NCBI RefSeq assembly: GCF_022539665.2
Contig: NC_081331.1
Span: forward strand, 7,843,534-7,907,533
Direction of reading: 5' to 3'
Length of the DNA stretch: 64,000 bases
DNA from: Daphnia carinata
Taxonomy: Eukaryota; Arthropoda; Branchiopoda; Diplostraca; Daphniidae
Shown: positions 42,836 through 53,437 of the stretch, piece by piece
Position numbering within the stretch: position 1 is the first letter of the stretch
Layout: every line of letters begins with the position of its first letter
Notes under the pieces: model-generated
Told to the model about the DNA's origin: nothing
Database searches by the model: none
What the model saw: only the letters and a program-made list of their open reading frames with translations
Position numbers and translations under genes: made by a program

Positions 42836-43564
42836 ATTTTAAGCCCGACAATATAAGCGCGGGCTTATTTTTTAACCCAACTTTATCGTTTTTTACGTTT
42901 TATTAAAAAACTTTGAGTCCCACGAGAACACAATCCTCACAATCGTGATCTCCGTTCAATTCTGCATCGAAACCATGTATTTAAAGCGAAATCTAACATT
43001 TTGTCAAAATTGCTAAGAGAGAAGGCTATAGCCTTCTCACTTTTGTCAAAATCGGAAAAAATCGAAATCTCTCGGAATGCGATGAAAATCCCACGGTATA
43101 ACCCTATTTTAACGCGGATTCAGAAAAAACCATTTGTTTTATTTTCAAGTAAGCCGTTTTTGAAATAATCGTAATTTAAAGATAAAGTCGGGCTTATTTT
43201 TTTAAACCCAACTTCCCCGTTTTTTACGTTTTATTAAAACACTATGAGTTCCACGAGAAAAACAACCCTCATATTCGTGATGCCCGTTCAATTCTGCATC
43301 GAAACCACGTATTTAAAGCGAAATCTAAAATTTTGCCAAAATTGCAAAAGTGAGAAGGCCTTCTCGCTTTTCCATTTTTCCTCAAATCCTAGATTTCATT
43401 AAAAATACAGTATTCCGATGCGAAATTAATCGCTGATCATGAAAATGGGGTATGTTTTTATATCAGACTTCTATTTTTTGAATTAACCCGTAAAAAAACA
43501 GAAAGTCGGGCTTATTAAGTCGGGCATATTTAGTCGGGCTTAAAAATTTTTTCGGTCAGTGTAT
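42832..43564. mobile_element. Tc1/mariner-like MITE with GTCGGGCTTA repeats, copy A
   Basis: The right end, read inwards, is CACTGACCGAAAAAATTTTT then AAGCCCGAC, next to a TA dinucleotide. The left end is GGAAAAAATTTTAAGCCCGAC, missing the first few bases. The interior has two diverged direct halves (42850-43190 and 43190-43400), both with the AAACCCAACTT...CGTTTTTTACGTTTTATTAAA segment and the GTTCAATTCTGCATCGAAACCA segment. No coding. Located about 130 bp upstream of the DNAJC12 start in all three copies. Confidence 0.65.
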
Positions 43565-43699
43565 AGACAATTAACTAGAAATGTGACCGGTTAGATGGCG
43601 ATAGAAGTCAAACAGAAAAAAAACCCAATATTTTTTATTTTTATTTGGGTAAAACGGATTGCCGTATTGCCATATGTACTCTTGTTTTTGGTTAACGAT

Positions 43700-44377
43700 A
43701 TGGATGCAATTACATTCAATGAGCGATGCCTGGAAGATGACTACTACTACACATTAGTTTGCGATGATTCCTCCAGTGTAAGTTTCGGTCAGATTTGTGC
43801 TGTTTGTTCTTTTTTTTTAGTTCTTTATATTCACTTCATACATAAATAGGTTGACCAAATATTAACGGAATACAAACACAGAGTATTACGTTGTCATCCT
43901 GATAAGAATCCATATGACAAGTCCACTACTCAGTTTCAAAAACTTCAGGTAAATAGATTCTGCACATTAACCAAGTAATGTGATAGATACAGTTAATTTC
44001 TGGTCATTCCAACAGGAAGCTAAGGAGGTGCTCTGTGACCCAGAAAAGCGAAATGATTATGGCAGATGGAAAACAAGTGGAATAACAATTTCACAAGCAA
44101 TGGATTGTCATAAATAAACGATCTACTGCCGTAAGTATTATATGTGCAACATCAGGATGTCTTTCTATGTAGGTTTAAAGTAAAATAGATTGAAATATTA
44201 AAATTAACACAGGTTCTCCACTGGGCCATACCAAAACATGAACAAAAAATGCTACGATCAAGCAGTAGCAAGTCAGAGATAATAAAACTGAAACAAAGTA
44301 AGCTTTCACCTAAAATTGGTTCACAATATTGTTCATACAATTCCATCCTAGAAAAGTTTAGGAACTATGAAATATGA
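43700..44377 (+). pseudogene. DNAJC12: DNAJC12-like J-domain co-chaperone, copy A (2-bp frameshift)
   Basis: Four exons: 43700-43777, 43850-43948, 44016-44130, 44213-44377 with GT-AG introns of 67-82 bp. The start MDAI matches the family's start. The J domain is short and typical (YYYTL, then YKHRVLRCHPDKNPYDK with the HPD motif and FQKLQEAKEVL). Exon 4 ends LEKFRNYEI, the conserved DNAJC12 C-terminus, so all exons are present. Exon 3 is 115 nt instead of the 117 nt in copy B: TCACAAG in place of TCATACAAG near 44090 shifts the frame and gives a stop at 44115-44117. Normally a cytosolic Hsp70 co-chaperone for aromatic amino-acid hydroxylases. An upstream in-frame ATG at 43595 is unlikely to be the start. 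Confidence 0.88.
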
Positions 44378-44877
44378 AAAAGAAAATCTTTGAACATCTG
44401 AATTTATTTTACTAGTGTATTCAATATTGACTGTTGCAGTTGTGTAATATTAACTCGATGAAAAGCTGAATAAAATATGTGCATATAAAGCAAGCATCTT
44501 TCGAACCGTTCGGTCATTAAGTTGAATGCTACTTAAATGGGTTCCAATCGACATTACTTGTGTATTCTCGATCAGGCACTGGCATTTAAGATGATGCACT
44601 TCTAGTTCTTCAAATGCTAATGCCCAACTAATCTCACCAAAGAAATACAATTGAAGTAGGTCAGTTTACTTTGTTCAACAACTTAGCCAGCTCCAGCGCC
44701 AAAGAAGTAAAATTAGGCGCAATTGTAAAGAGCTCGCATTGCCGACAGGCAAATTAATCACCTACTGAATACTACTGGAACGGATCTTTATTTCTAGGGT
44801 TCTTATAATTGCCAATGTTTTAGGTCACATGAGAAACTAGCACAATGCGCAAGAGAAGCTAAAACACGTTTCTTGAA

Positions 44878-45191
44878 TTAGGCTTCCAATTCCAGCGCCA
44901 TACCAATTTTGTGACCTCCTTGGTTGAAGTTTTTCAGATCAACCATTGACGATAGGGTAATGGTAACACCTGAATACGAAAAAGAATAAGCCTCAATATG
45001 ATTTAACTTTCAGTTACAACGTACCCTGGCGGAGTTTTTGCTGATAGCCAAGGCCAAGCTGGGAAGCGTTATTGATCTTGGCGCGGACTGCACTGTCGTT
45101 ATCTAACTGGTACTTGCAACCAATACCGAATCGGGTGGCATTTGAACCGGCAGTCCAGGCAAGTTGGACACCTGTTTCTAGATTAGCCCGA
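44878..45191 (-). pseudogene. VDAC: VDAC (mitochondrial porin) 3' fragment
   Basis: Two exons on the minus strand: 45191-45025, beginning [20 protein letters not shown] and including [19 protein letters not shown], then an intron with GTACGT donor, then 44969-44878 (VTITLSSMVDLKNFNQGGHK ... ALELEA, stop at 44878-44880). This is the well conserved last third of the outer-membrane channel, final beta strands intact. Upstream exons are missing: at about 45190 the sequence changes abruptly into the Tyr-rich repeat gene on the opposite strand. It is therefore a 5'-truncated copy at a rearrangement point. Confidence 0.88.
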
Positions 45192-46377
45192 GTACTACCC
45201 TGCACCGAGCTATTACACAGAGGCGCCAGTGTATTATTAGACAACAACGTACGCCACTCAAAGCTACTACACCGAAGCTCCCGCCTACTATACCACAAAG
45301 GCCCCTGAGTATTACACCACAACCTACGCTTCTCCGTCTTACTACACTGAGGCCTCAAAATATTACTCAGCTCCGAGCTACACAACAACTGTGTCGTACT
45401 ACACCACGACAGAGGCGCCCAAGTACTACGTGGCTCCAACATACTACCCCGTAGCTGCCCCGTCTTACTATGCTGAGCCTGCATACTACGCTGAAGCCCC
45501 GAAGTCTTACGCTGCTCTAAGTTACTACCCAACGACTGCTCCTTCGTACTACGTGGAACCTAGCTACTACACCACAACTTATGCTGCGCCGTCTTACCAC
45601 ACAGAGGCTCCTCAATACTACACCACGAAGGCTGCTGAATACTATACCACGACTTACGCCGCTCCAGCCTATTACAGTGAGGCTCCTCAGTACTACACTA
45701 CAAAGGCTCCCGAGTACACAACATATGCTGCGCCAAGCTACTATACCGAGCCTCCCAAGTACTACACCACAACATACGCCGCTCCAGCTTACTACACCGA
45801 AGCTACCAAGTATTACTCAGCCCCAAGCTACTACCCGACTGAGGCGCCACAATACACCACCACGTATGCTGCTCCAGTTTATTACACCGAAGCTCCTGAA
45901 TACTACACCACAAAGGCTCCTGAATACTACACGACTAAAGCCCCGGAGTATTACACACAGAAGGCTGAATACTACACCACAACGTACACTGCCCCGGCTT
46001 ACTACACTGCAGCTCCCAAGTATTACCAGACTGAGGCTCCGCAATACTACACTACAAAGGCTCCTGAATACTACACACACACAACGTATGCTGCTCCGAG
46101 CTACTATTCCGAAACCCCCAAGTACTACGCCACTACCTACGCTGCCCCGGCTTATTACACCGAGGCTCCGCAATACTACACCACCAAGGCTGTTGAATAC
46201 TACATGACGAAAGCCTCGGAGTACTACATCAAGAAAGCAGAATACTACACCACAACTTACGCAGCTCCATCTTACTTCACTGAGGCTCCCCAATACTATA
46301 CTACAACGGCCCCCGAGTACTACACCACACCGTATGCTGCACCAAGCTATTACACTGAGCGTCCCAGGTATTATTAA
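45190..46377 (+). pseudogene. Tyr/Thr/Ala/Pro tandem-repeat secreted-type protein, 5'-truncated
   Basis: The frame consists of about 30 diverged repeats of a 10-16-residue unit built on [16 protein letters not shown] and YYTTKAPE. It reads from 45190 but has an in-frame TAG at 45231-45233, is open again from 45234 to the stop at 46375-46377 (RPRYY), and has no ATG near its start: the first codon usable in the long frame is GTG at 45391. A signal peptide exon is absent. Such Tyr-rich repeats are found in arthropod cuticle or secreted matrix proteins and I associate this exact style with Daphnia. Function is unknown; Tyr could be cross-linked. Antisense and shifted frames here are shadows of the repeat. 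Confidence 0.75.
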
Positions 46378-46389
46378 TCGTAAAAATAC

Positions 46390-46881
46390 GTTGTCCGTCA
46401 AGCTCAATAGTTAAAAATAATTAGATCTTGTTTTATTATTGGCTGCCCTCGTTCCAAAATGAGTATTTCCCTGCATTGTGTTTATGCAATAACTAGTCGC
46501 CCCATACGCATTTGGTTTATACCTGAAATATTGAATACAGCTATTATGTCGTTACTCAATCTACGTGTTTTTAGTTTTTATTACATAAAGCGGATGAAGG
46601 CGATTTTAATTAGTGTTCGTACAACATCGTAATTTCTGAACAGACTTGTGCATTATGACCTTTGTGGGAAATATATCATGGTTCTTCGTAAAATTGCAAT
46701 GAATTTATTTATACAGTCGCTTAGCACAAAGTCGCATTTATTCATTGCGTTAGTCCACAAGCATTGTTGAGTTGTGGACTAACTTCCACAAGTTGTTGTG
46801 TTTAAAATGTATTTATCTTTCGCTATTTAATTGAATAGCAAAATGAAATGTAAATATTTTTTCCAGTTTGCATTTACACAG
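46390..46881. other. Intergenic before G2, no gene
   Basis: AT-rich 3' flank of the Tyr-rich gene. A short hairpin at about 46751-46793 (GTCCACAAGCATTGTTGAGT and its near complement) is the only structure noticed. Confidence 0.4.
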
Positions 46882-47338
46882 TGTTGCAATTATTGCCCTC
46901 TTTTGTCTGTCATGTGTTCCAAGTGCTGCCATCTGTCCCCAACTTTGTTACTTCACTTCCTTTTCCATAGAGGTCAGGTCGAACGGGAGTCGACCTCAGG
47001 CCTCTCTTTCACTTACTCTGGGACTCGGGATTTGGCCCGAGATCCGACAGGACGTTAAGAGGGGGCTCTGCCGTTGGCTGGCCGCCCTCGCGTTAGTCCT
47101 TAAGAAGGAGCTTTGCTGGATTGCTGGCTTCCCTTCGCGACGTGAGTGTAAATTAGTATATGTGTTGTAAGTATTGTGTGTATAATTGTGTTGAATGCCT
47201 TGTTGTATGTGTGTGTATGAATTGTGTTGAATGGCTTTGTTGAATGTCTGTGTTATAGTGTCGTGTACGTGTCTTGAATAATGTGTTTTGTATGTATAAA
47301 TGTGTCAGTTTGTTGGTATAAATGAAGAAACTGTAACA
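46882..47338 (+). repeat. G2 5' LTR (457 bp)
   Basis: Begins TGTTGCAATT and ends CTGTAACA (TG...CA). By eye base-for-base the same as 53921-54377. A GT-rich tract occupies the second half. Confidence 0.92.
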
Positions 47339-47340
47339 TT

Positions 47341-47358
47341 TGGTGTCAGAAGAGGGAT
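47341..47358 (+). promoter_or_regulatory. G2 primer-binding site (tRNA-Leu type)
   Basis: TGGTGTCAGAAGAGGGATC-like sequence two bases after the LTR. TGGTGTCAGAAG complements the CCA end and acceptor of a typical tRNA-Leu (CTTCTGACACCA). Confidence 0.75.
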
Positions 47359-47589
47359 CTCAACAGGCCATCGAACGACTTTTACAAAGTCGCCTACATC
47401 GGACCCGCATACCGCCCACGTGAGAAGGAAATTTTCACGTACCTGGTCGCCGCCATCGTGGATTGTCTTTACCGGCGCCGAAGGGGAGTGGATCCCATCC
47501 CGCCGCGACGTCTTTGTTGAAGAGTGGAGGAACGGTACAGGTAAGTATTTCTACCCCTGTTACCTATAGCCAAGGGCTATTAAAATAAA

Positions 47590-48245
47590 CAATTCCAGTG
47601 CATGTTTTTTTTTTACTGTGTGTAGTTGGAAGTGTATTTTTCTTTTCTTTTCGGCATACCTCTTGCCGCTTTGTGTGGTGCGTTCCGTCTTCTTTTTTTT
47701 CTCTCTTTTTGGGACGGCCCACACGTTTTGGTCGAGAGACATTTTTGTTTTTGTTTTTCTCTCTTTGTCCCTTTTTTTTTTGAGCGACCATATCGGCAGT
47801 ACGCATCACGTTTTGAGAAGTTCTTCTTGGTTGCCCTCCTTTTTTTTTAAGGGCAAGAAAAGAACTTCGGTGCGAAGCCGTGACGTAGGGCCTTTCTCTT
47901 TTTTTTTTTGCTTACGGCCTGTTGCTCGCTTTTGACGGCATCGTTTTTTTTGTGTGTTCCTCTCATGTACAGAGGATATTTTTTTGAAATTTTCTTTTTT
48001 GTTTTGTTTTGTTGAGCCTTGCTCGCAATTTTTTTTTTTTTTTTTTGAGCTCAACATCTTTTTTTTGTTGCTGGTCTGACCATCTTTTGGTCTTGAAGTG
48101 AGACCCGTTGAATAAGTGCTCTTTGTTGGCACTTGTTTTGTTTTTGTTTTTTTCTCTTGGACTTTGGAGTCGTTTTTTTTTTACTTTGATTTTTGTGGCA
48201 TTTAGTCCCTTCTCTTTTTCGTTTTTTTTCTCGCTTACGGTGTTT
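47590..48245 (+). other. Pyrimidine-rich leader of G2
   Basis: About 650 bases dominated by T runs (T8-T17) on the coding strand between the PBS and the gag ATG. A candidate splice donor (ACAGGTAAGT) lies just before it at about 47537-47546. Long frames on both strands here (Phe- or Lys-rich) are composition artefacts. A similar T-rich stretch lies at 53480-53810 after pol. Confidence 0.6.
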
Positions 48246-48249
48246 CTGC

Positions 48250-49455
48250 ATGTCGGATTTGGATACCGACATTACAGACCCCTTTTACGGTTTCGAACCC
48301 GAATACTATCTTCGGACCCCGAGAGAATCTGCTCGTAATCCGTCCGCAAGGGCTCGTATCGTCCGCCCAGTACCGCGTCCGCCTACAACGAAAACGAGGT
48401 GTCAGAAATCCGAATTTGTTATTACGGGAGCAGAGCCAACACCGATAAACATGGCAGACAATGCAGAGCTGATTGTGGCTCTTAATCGGTTCGCGGAAGT
48501 CGCAGCGGCTGATGGTGCGGCGAGGCAAGATCAAGTTGCCCAGCTCGTCGGCATCATCCACGCACAACAACAGCAAAACAACGAGGCTATCCAAGCCCTT
48601 GCTGCCGCGATACCAGCTGCACGAAATGCTCACCCGTCAACAATTGCTGTAGGTTCGATACCGCGCTTTTCGGGTGCTGTAGGTGAGGAAGTGCAGGGCT
48701 TCATCGACCATGTCGAGAGGGTAGCCGGTCTTGAAGGCTGGACCGAGGAGAACCGTCTCCTGGTGGCTGTAACCCGTCTTGAAGGGACCGCCTCCCAATG
48801 GCACGTACAGACGGGCCATCTTTATGATACCTGGGCGCTTTGGTCGGCCGCGTTGGTTGTCAATTTCGCGCGTACACTATCGTTTTTAGAGTGGAGCTCG
48901 CTTGTGGAAGCGCGAACGCAAAAGTCGGGGGAGTCGTGTCTTGAGTACGCGTTGGACAAGCGTCGGCTTTGCCTTCGTTGTCCCGTTGCACTACCTGAGG
49001 CGGATGTCATCAAATTGTTGTTACGAGGTCTCGCAAACCCCATCTACGTCGCAGCTCTAACGTCACCGGTACCAGTAGATTTCACGGCTTTCCTAGCACG
49101 ACTTCGCGACCTTGAGCAACTTGGTTTAACTCCCGCAATACCAAGTGTACCCACCCCAATGTTAACAACGGAACCTGTTCTAACAGCGCCTCCGACGAAT
49201 GTTGCTCCATCGACGCCAGATTTGACCGCCCTCTTTCAAAACTTGGGAGACAGGTTGGTGAGCCAAATTTCTACATCGTTATCACGGCTTACGGTTAATT
49301 CGAACCCTAACGTTCCGCGAGGGGGAGGTGGAGGATTTGTCCCAAGAGGCCCACCACCGAGGTTGTGTTATGCCTGCAATCGGCATGGTCATATCGCCAG
49401 AGATTGTCCGACAAAAAACGACGGGGTAGTGCGTCGAGGGCAATGGCGCCCTTGA
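48250..49455 (+). CDS. G2 Gag (401 aa)
   Basis: Start taken as the ATG at 48250 (MSDLDTDITDPF); the frame is open to 48193 from a TTG only, and an alternative start is the ATG at 48451 (MADNAELIVAL). The middle is a retrotransposon Gag capsid region (FSGAVGEEVQGFIDHVERVA, ASQWHVQTG, SLVEARTQKSGESCLEYAL), followed by a Pro/Thr-rich linker and one zinc knuckle CYACNRHGHIARDC (CX2CX4HX4C), then the stop at 49453-49455. The frame is intact. Pol overlaps it in the -1 frame, with a slippery site at 49413-49419. Confidence 0.9.
   Translation: MSDLDTDITDPFYGFEPEYYLRTPRESARNPSARARIVRPVPRPPTTKTRCQKSEFVITGAEPTPINMADNAELIVALNRFAEVAAADGAARQDQVAQLVGIIHAQQQQNNEAIQALAAAIPAARNAHPSTIAVGSIPRFSGAVGEEVQGFIDHVERVAGLEGWTEENRLLVAVTRLEGTASQWHVQTGHLYDTWALWSAALVVNFARTLSFLEWSSLVEARTQKSGESCLEYALDKRRLCLRCPVALPEADVIKLLLRGLANPIYVAALTSPVPVDFTAFLARLRDLEQLGLTPAIPSVPTPMLTTEPVLTAPPTNVAPSTPDLTALFQNLGDRLVSQISTSLSRLTVNSNPNVPRGGGGGFVPRGPPPRLCYACNRHGHIARDCPTKNDGVVRRGQWRP
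49413..49419 (+). promoter_or_regulatory. -1 ribosomal frameshift slippery heptamer
   Basis: A-AAA-AAC in the correct phase: gag codons are AAA (49414-49416) and AAC (49417-49419), and pol is the -1 frame. Downstream, CGACG can pair with CGTCG (about 49419-49436) and AGGGC with GCCCT (about 49437-49452), giving possible stimulatory hairpins shortly after the site. Confidence 0.8.
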
Positions 49456-52400
49456 AGGGATTTTTTGTGACTGAAAGTCGCCCAGCCTTGCCTCTTATCA
49501 AGGTGTGGATAAAAAGTGTAGGAGAAGTAGTAGCACTTGTCGACTCGGGTGCTAGCGTCAGTGCCGTGCGGCTAAGCGTCGTCCGTAAGTTTTTAGATCC
49601 GCTGCGTAAAGTCACAAAAACTAAGTTAAGGGGAGTCGACAACAAGGTTGTGCGAGTAGAGGTGTCCTTACCCTTATCCATCAAATGGAAGGACAGCTGT
49701 GTAACCCTACCGTCCGTAACCGTTCTAAGGACCGCTCCCTTCGCACTAATCTTGGGTGTCGACTGGATTGTAAATAGTAAAACTAACATTGTAGTAAGGG
49801 GAAAGAGAATTGAATTAGTCAGGGAAGGGTTAGTTGTGAAGGAAAATAAGGGGGTAGTGGCACAGGAAAATAGGGATTTAGATTTAGTAAGGGAGAAAAG
49901 TAACGTAGAAGAAAAGGATGTAAAAAGGGAGGATATAGCATTAATTGAGGGAGATTTAAGTCAGGGGTGCAGGGAAGTCGAAGAGGGCGAAGGAAGTAAG
50001 AGAGAGGAAGTTTTGACGAAGGAGAAAAAGAAGGTGCGATGGTCGGAAGAAGTGTATATAATTAACGAGGAGATGGGGAGGGAGGAAAATTTTTTGGAGG
50101 AAGAACGAAGGAATGAGGAATATCTTGACGTTAGCGATGGGCTCATAGAGTCTTTCGCGGAAGAATCGCCATCAAAACGACGGGGCTGGATGCCTGTAAA
50201 AGCGGATGGACTCCAGCTAGTTCCACCCAACTCGCTCGTTTTCGTAAGGGGGAGGTTGTCGTCGGACATATCGGGGACAGCATATGTCAAATTTAACTGC
50301 TGTGCGAAGCCGGGGAAGGAATGGGTGATACCCGCGAGCGTTGTCTCTGTCCATAATGGGCTAACGGAAATTCCCCTTGTTAATTTTTCCCCCGTGGAAT
50401 TACGCCTGAAAAGACGGCATTTCTTTTGTGCCGTTGAGATGGATGAAGACGCTGTACTGTGCACAATTACAGACAGGTTCTCGGAGGTGTGTCCCACCGT
50501 GCACCCGGAAGAGCAAGAGGTCGAACTCAATTCGCAAGTGAAAGTCGGGGAAGGATTAGATCCTTCCCAACGGAAAGCGTTACTGATAATGCTCGAGCGT
50601 AAGCGAGCCTGCTTCCCGCCGTCTAAAAGGCATATTGGTCACACCACAGAGGTTGTCCACCACATTGACACGGGAGATGAGCGTCCCATTAAATCGGCGC
50701 CATATAGAGTGTCGGCGTTTAAGCGTCAGGTTATTGCCGACAAAGTAGAAGAAATGTTAGAAGACGGGGTGGTGGAGGGATCTTTTAGCCCTTGGAGTTC
50801 CCCCGTTGTCCTAGTCCGCAAGGCAAAGTCGGGGGATTATCGGTTCTGTATCGATTTTCGGCGCCTTAACGCAGTGACTAAGCGCGACGTCTATCCAATG
50901 CCTCGGATTGACGATGTCTTGGACAGACTCGCCGGCGCTCAATTTTTCTCATGTTTGGACCTCGCGAGTGGGTATTGGCAGGTGCCCGTAGCCTTAGAGG
51001 ACCGGGAGAAGACCGCGTTTGTCACTCCCGATGGTCTCTACCAGTTCACGCGCTTGCCATTTGGGTTGTGCAACGCTCCTGCGACATTCCAGCGCTTGAT
51101 GGATCGTGTTTTGGCCGGGTTGAAGTGGCACATGTGTCTAGTTTATCTAGACGACATATTAGTGTTTGGGCGAACGTTCGAGGAGCACTTGGCACGCCTA
51201 GAGCTGGTATTAACCGCCCTAGAGAGAGCAAATTTGACCCTCAACATCGGAAAATGCGTTTTCGGAGCCGCCAAGGTGTCCCATTTAGGACATATTATCG
51301 ATGCGGAAGGAATCCGCCCGGAAGGATAGAAGGTGCGCGCCTTAACGTGTATGCTTGTGATGAATTTGAAGTCGCTACGAGGATTTCTGGGACTCGCGTC
51401 GTACTATCGGCGTTTTGTCTCAGATTTTGCGGCATTGGCTCACCCTTTGCACGCACTCCTCAAAAAGAATTCTGAGTGGAGGTGGACGGAGCGTCATGAA
51501 GGCGCAAAGAACAGTATCATTGAGCATCTCACGACTGCTCCTGTTCTGGCCCATTTCGATGATGCTCTGGAAGTCACCATTCAGAGACGCAAGCCAGACT
51601 GGACTTGGAGCAGTATTGACACAAGATGCTGGTGAAGGACACCGACCTGTGACTTTCATCAGCAGGGGGCTGTCGGATACTGAAACGCGCTATCACGCCA
51701 ATGAGTTGGAGTGCTTGGCGGTGATGTGGGCGCTGAAAAAGTTGCGCACCTATGGCTATGGTAGACACTTTTTTGTCAAGACGGATAGCTCCGCCGTAAA
51801 GTGGATGATGGGGAAGAAAGATTTGAAGGGGAAGTTTGTGAGATGGGTTCTCGAACTGCAGGAGTTCAATTTCACGATTGAACACCTGAAAGGGACCGAC
51901 AATATCGTCGCAGACACACTGTCTAGAAATCCGGTTGAAGTCCTGACAACAGCCCAGGATTCCGAGACAATCTGTGCGACCGTTAGAGAGCCCGAAATGG
52001 GTTTTGCCTCACGAGAGCTCGCCCTCTTGCAGCAGCAAGACGGCCAGCTGAGAAAAATTTTTGTAGCCTTAGACACCCCTACTCCCTGTAAAATTTCGCA
52101 AGAATTCGTTATTCGCGGTTAAGTTTTATTTAAGGAAAATAGACGCTCTGGCAAGAAATTCCTCCTTGTTGTTCCCTCCATTCTCCATAGAAAGATTTTA
52201 GAAGCGTGTCATGATCTCCCCTCATCTGGGCACCAGGGTATTGAAAGAACCTTAGCAAAAATTAAGAGTAGGTTTTGGTGGCCACGGCTGGCAAGTAGTG
52301 TTAAAATATTCGTTATGTCTTGTTCTTTCTGTCAGACACATAAACATGCGATCGGTCAGGTGGTTGGCAAACTACAACCCATCGAACCACCCTCTGCGCC

Positions 52401-53437
52401 ATTCGAGCTGATTGGAATCGACCACTTAGGTCCGTTTAAGCCTACTGCTTCAGGACATCGTCACATTATAGTCGCGATCGACTATTTATCCAAGTGGGTC
52501 GAAGTCGCCGCCGTTCCCGATACGTCGACGCAATTTGTCACTTCGTTCCTTGAAACTAACGTCGTTTTTCGACATGGAACACCGCGTCGCATCATCAGTG
52601 ACCAAGGGACGGCCTTCACGTCGCAGATGTTTGCTGAATGGGTTGCCCGGTGGAACGTGAAGCACATCCTTGCGACAGCGGAACACCCGGAAACAAATGG
52701 GTTGGTTGAGCGAGTAAATCGCACCCTGACGCTAGCTTTTTGCGCCTTTGTCAACGAGGACCATACCGACTGGGATTCACACCTATCTGCGGCAACTTAT
52801 GCCATCAACACCGCACGCCAAGCCACGACCGAAACCACTCCGTTCGAGTTGGTCAATGGTCGCGCCCCTGTATTAGCCATTGAAAACCTTTTTCCGTGGC
52901 CAGTGGAGCAACAAGAGTCACACGATGTTTTTAGCTCGCGTGTCTCAGATTTGAGAACGTCGGTAAGGCTGCGCATTTTAAAGAAGCAGCGCAAGGTGAA
53001 AGAACGAGTGGACCGTACTCGAAGGCCAGAACCTGAACTTCGCCGCGGCGACCTCGTCCTCGTACGTCGGAAACCCAGGAAGAAGAATGAATGCAACGAA
53101 GAAATTCCTCCCCAAGTTCGTTGGTCCCTTCCAAGTTGTCCGCAAAGTGTCAGAGACAACCTATCTCGTCGAAGACCTGCCAGCAAACAGGAAGAGGCTA
53201 ACTTACAGAAGCTTCAACGCGCATTGCTGCCAATTGCGCCGCTTTCACGGTAGGACTGATGCTGAGTGGGATGAGTCAGTCAGCGTAGAAGCCGATGAAT
53301 CGTCATCATCGTCTTCCTCGAGCAACCCTTCCACGTCCGAATCGGAAGAGGAGCCCCAGCCAGCTACGCCCATAACCACAACAAGAGTAGGGAGAAGGAC
53401 AAAACGCCCTGGATGGTTGAAAGACTACGACCCTTGA
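49413..53437 (+). pseudogene. G2 Pol polyprotein (protease, RT, RNase H, integrase), broken
   Basis: Protease: VALVDSGASVSAVRLSVV and LILGVDWI. A Lys/Glu-rich linker (about 49800-50150) follows. RT: VLVRKAKSGDYRFCIDFRRL, FFSCLDLASGYWQVPV, LPFGLCNAPATFQRLM and VYLDDILVFG, all intact. A TAG at 51327-51329 interrupts before the SLRGFLGLASYYRRFV connection; a frameshift at about 51580-51590 precedes RNase H (FRDASQTGLGAVLTQDAG); a TAA lies at 52120-52122. Integrase: HHCC (GHQGIERTLAKIKSRF, CSFCQTHK), D,D,E at FELIGIDHLG, IISDQGTAF and NGLVERVNRTL. A second frameshift near 53090 precedes the C-terminal FVGPFQVVRKVSETTYLVE module, which ends in a Ser-run acidic tail at 53437. Confidence 0.9.

Larger units (their letters stand above)
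36893..44255 (+). repeat. Segmental duplication, copy A
   Basis: Nearly identical to 57849-64000 (copy C, offset about 20.2 kb) and, from 41510 on, to 54695-57554 (copy B, offset about 13.3 kb). Copy A has about 750 bp (36995-37743) that copy C lacks. It carries an SLC38A10-like pseudogene, tRNA-like relics, a GTCGGGCTTA MITE and a DNAJC12-like gene. Confidence 0.92.

Noticed and set aside
42836-43560. Direct repeats in the MITE as a CRISPR array
   Set aside because: Two long diverged halves with no regular short repeat-spacer pattern, and the genome is eukaryotic.
43595-43699. N-terminal extension of DNAJC12 from the ATG at 43595
   Set aside because: The Lys-rich then hydrophobic leader borders the MITE and its flank; the family starts at MDAI (43700).
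45581-46407. Long frames overlapping the Tyr-rich gene (45581-46207 plus, 45817-46407 minus)
   Set aside because: Shadows produced by the short-period repeat; composition (Leu/Arg/Thr or Val/Ser) is what shifted or antisense YYTT codons give.
47560-48338. Phe-rich plus and Lys-rich minus frames in the T-rich leader of G2
   Set aside because: Low-complexity translation of poly-T runs; no domain, no conservation expected.
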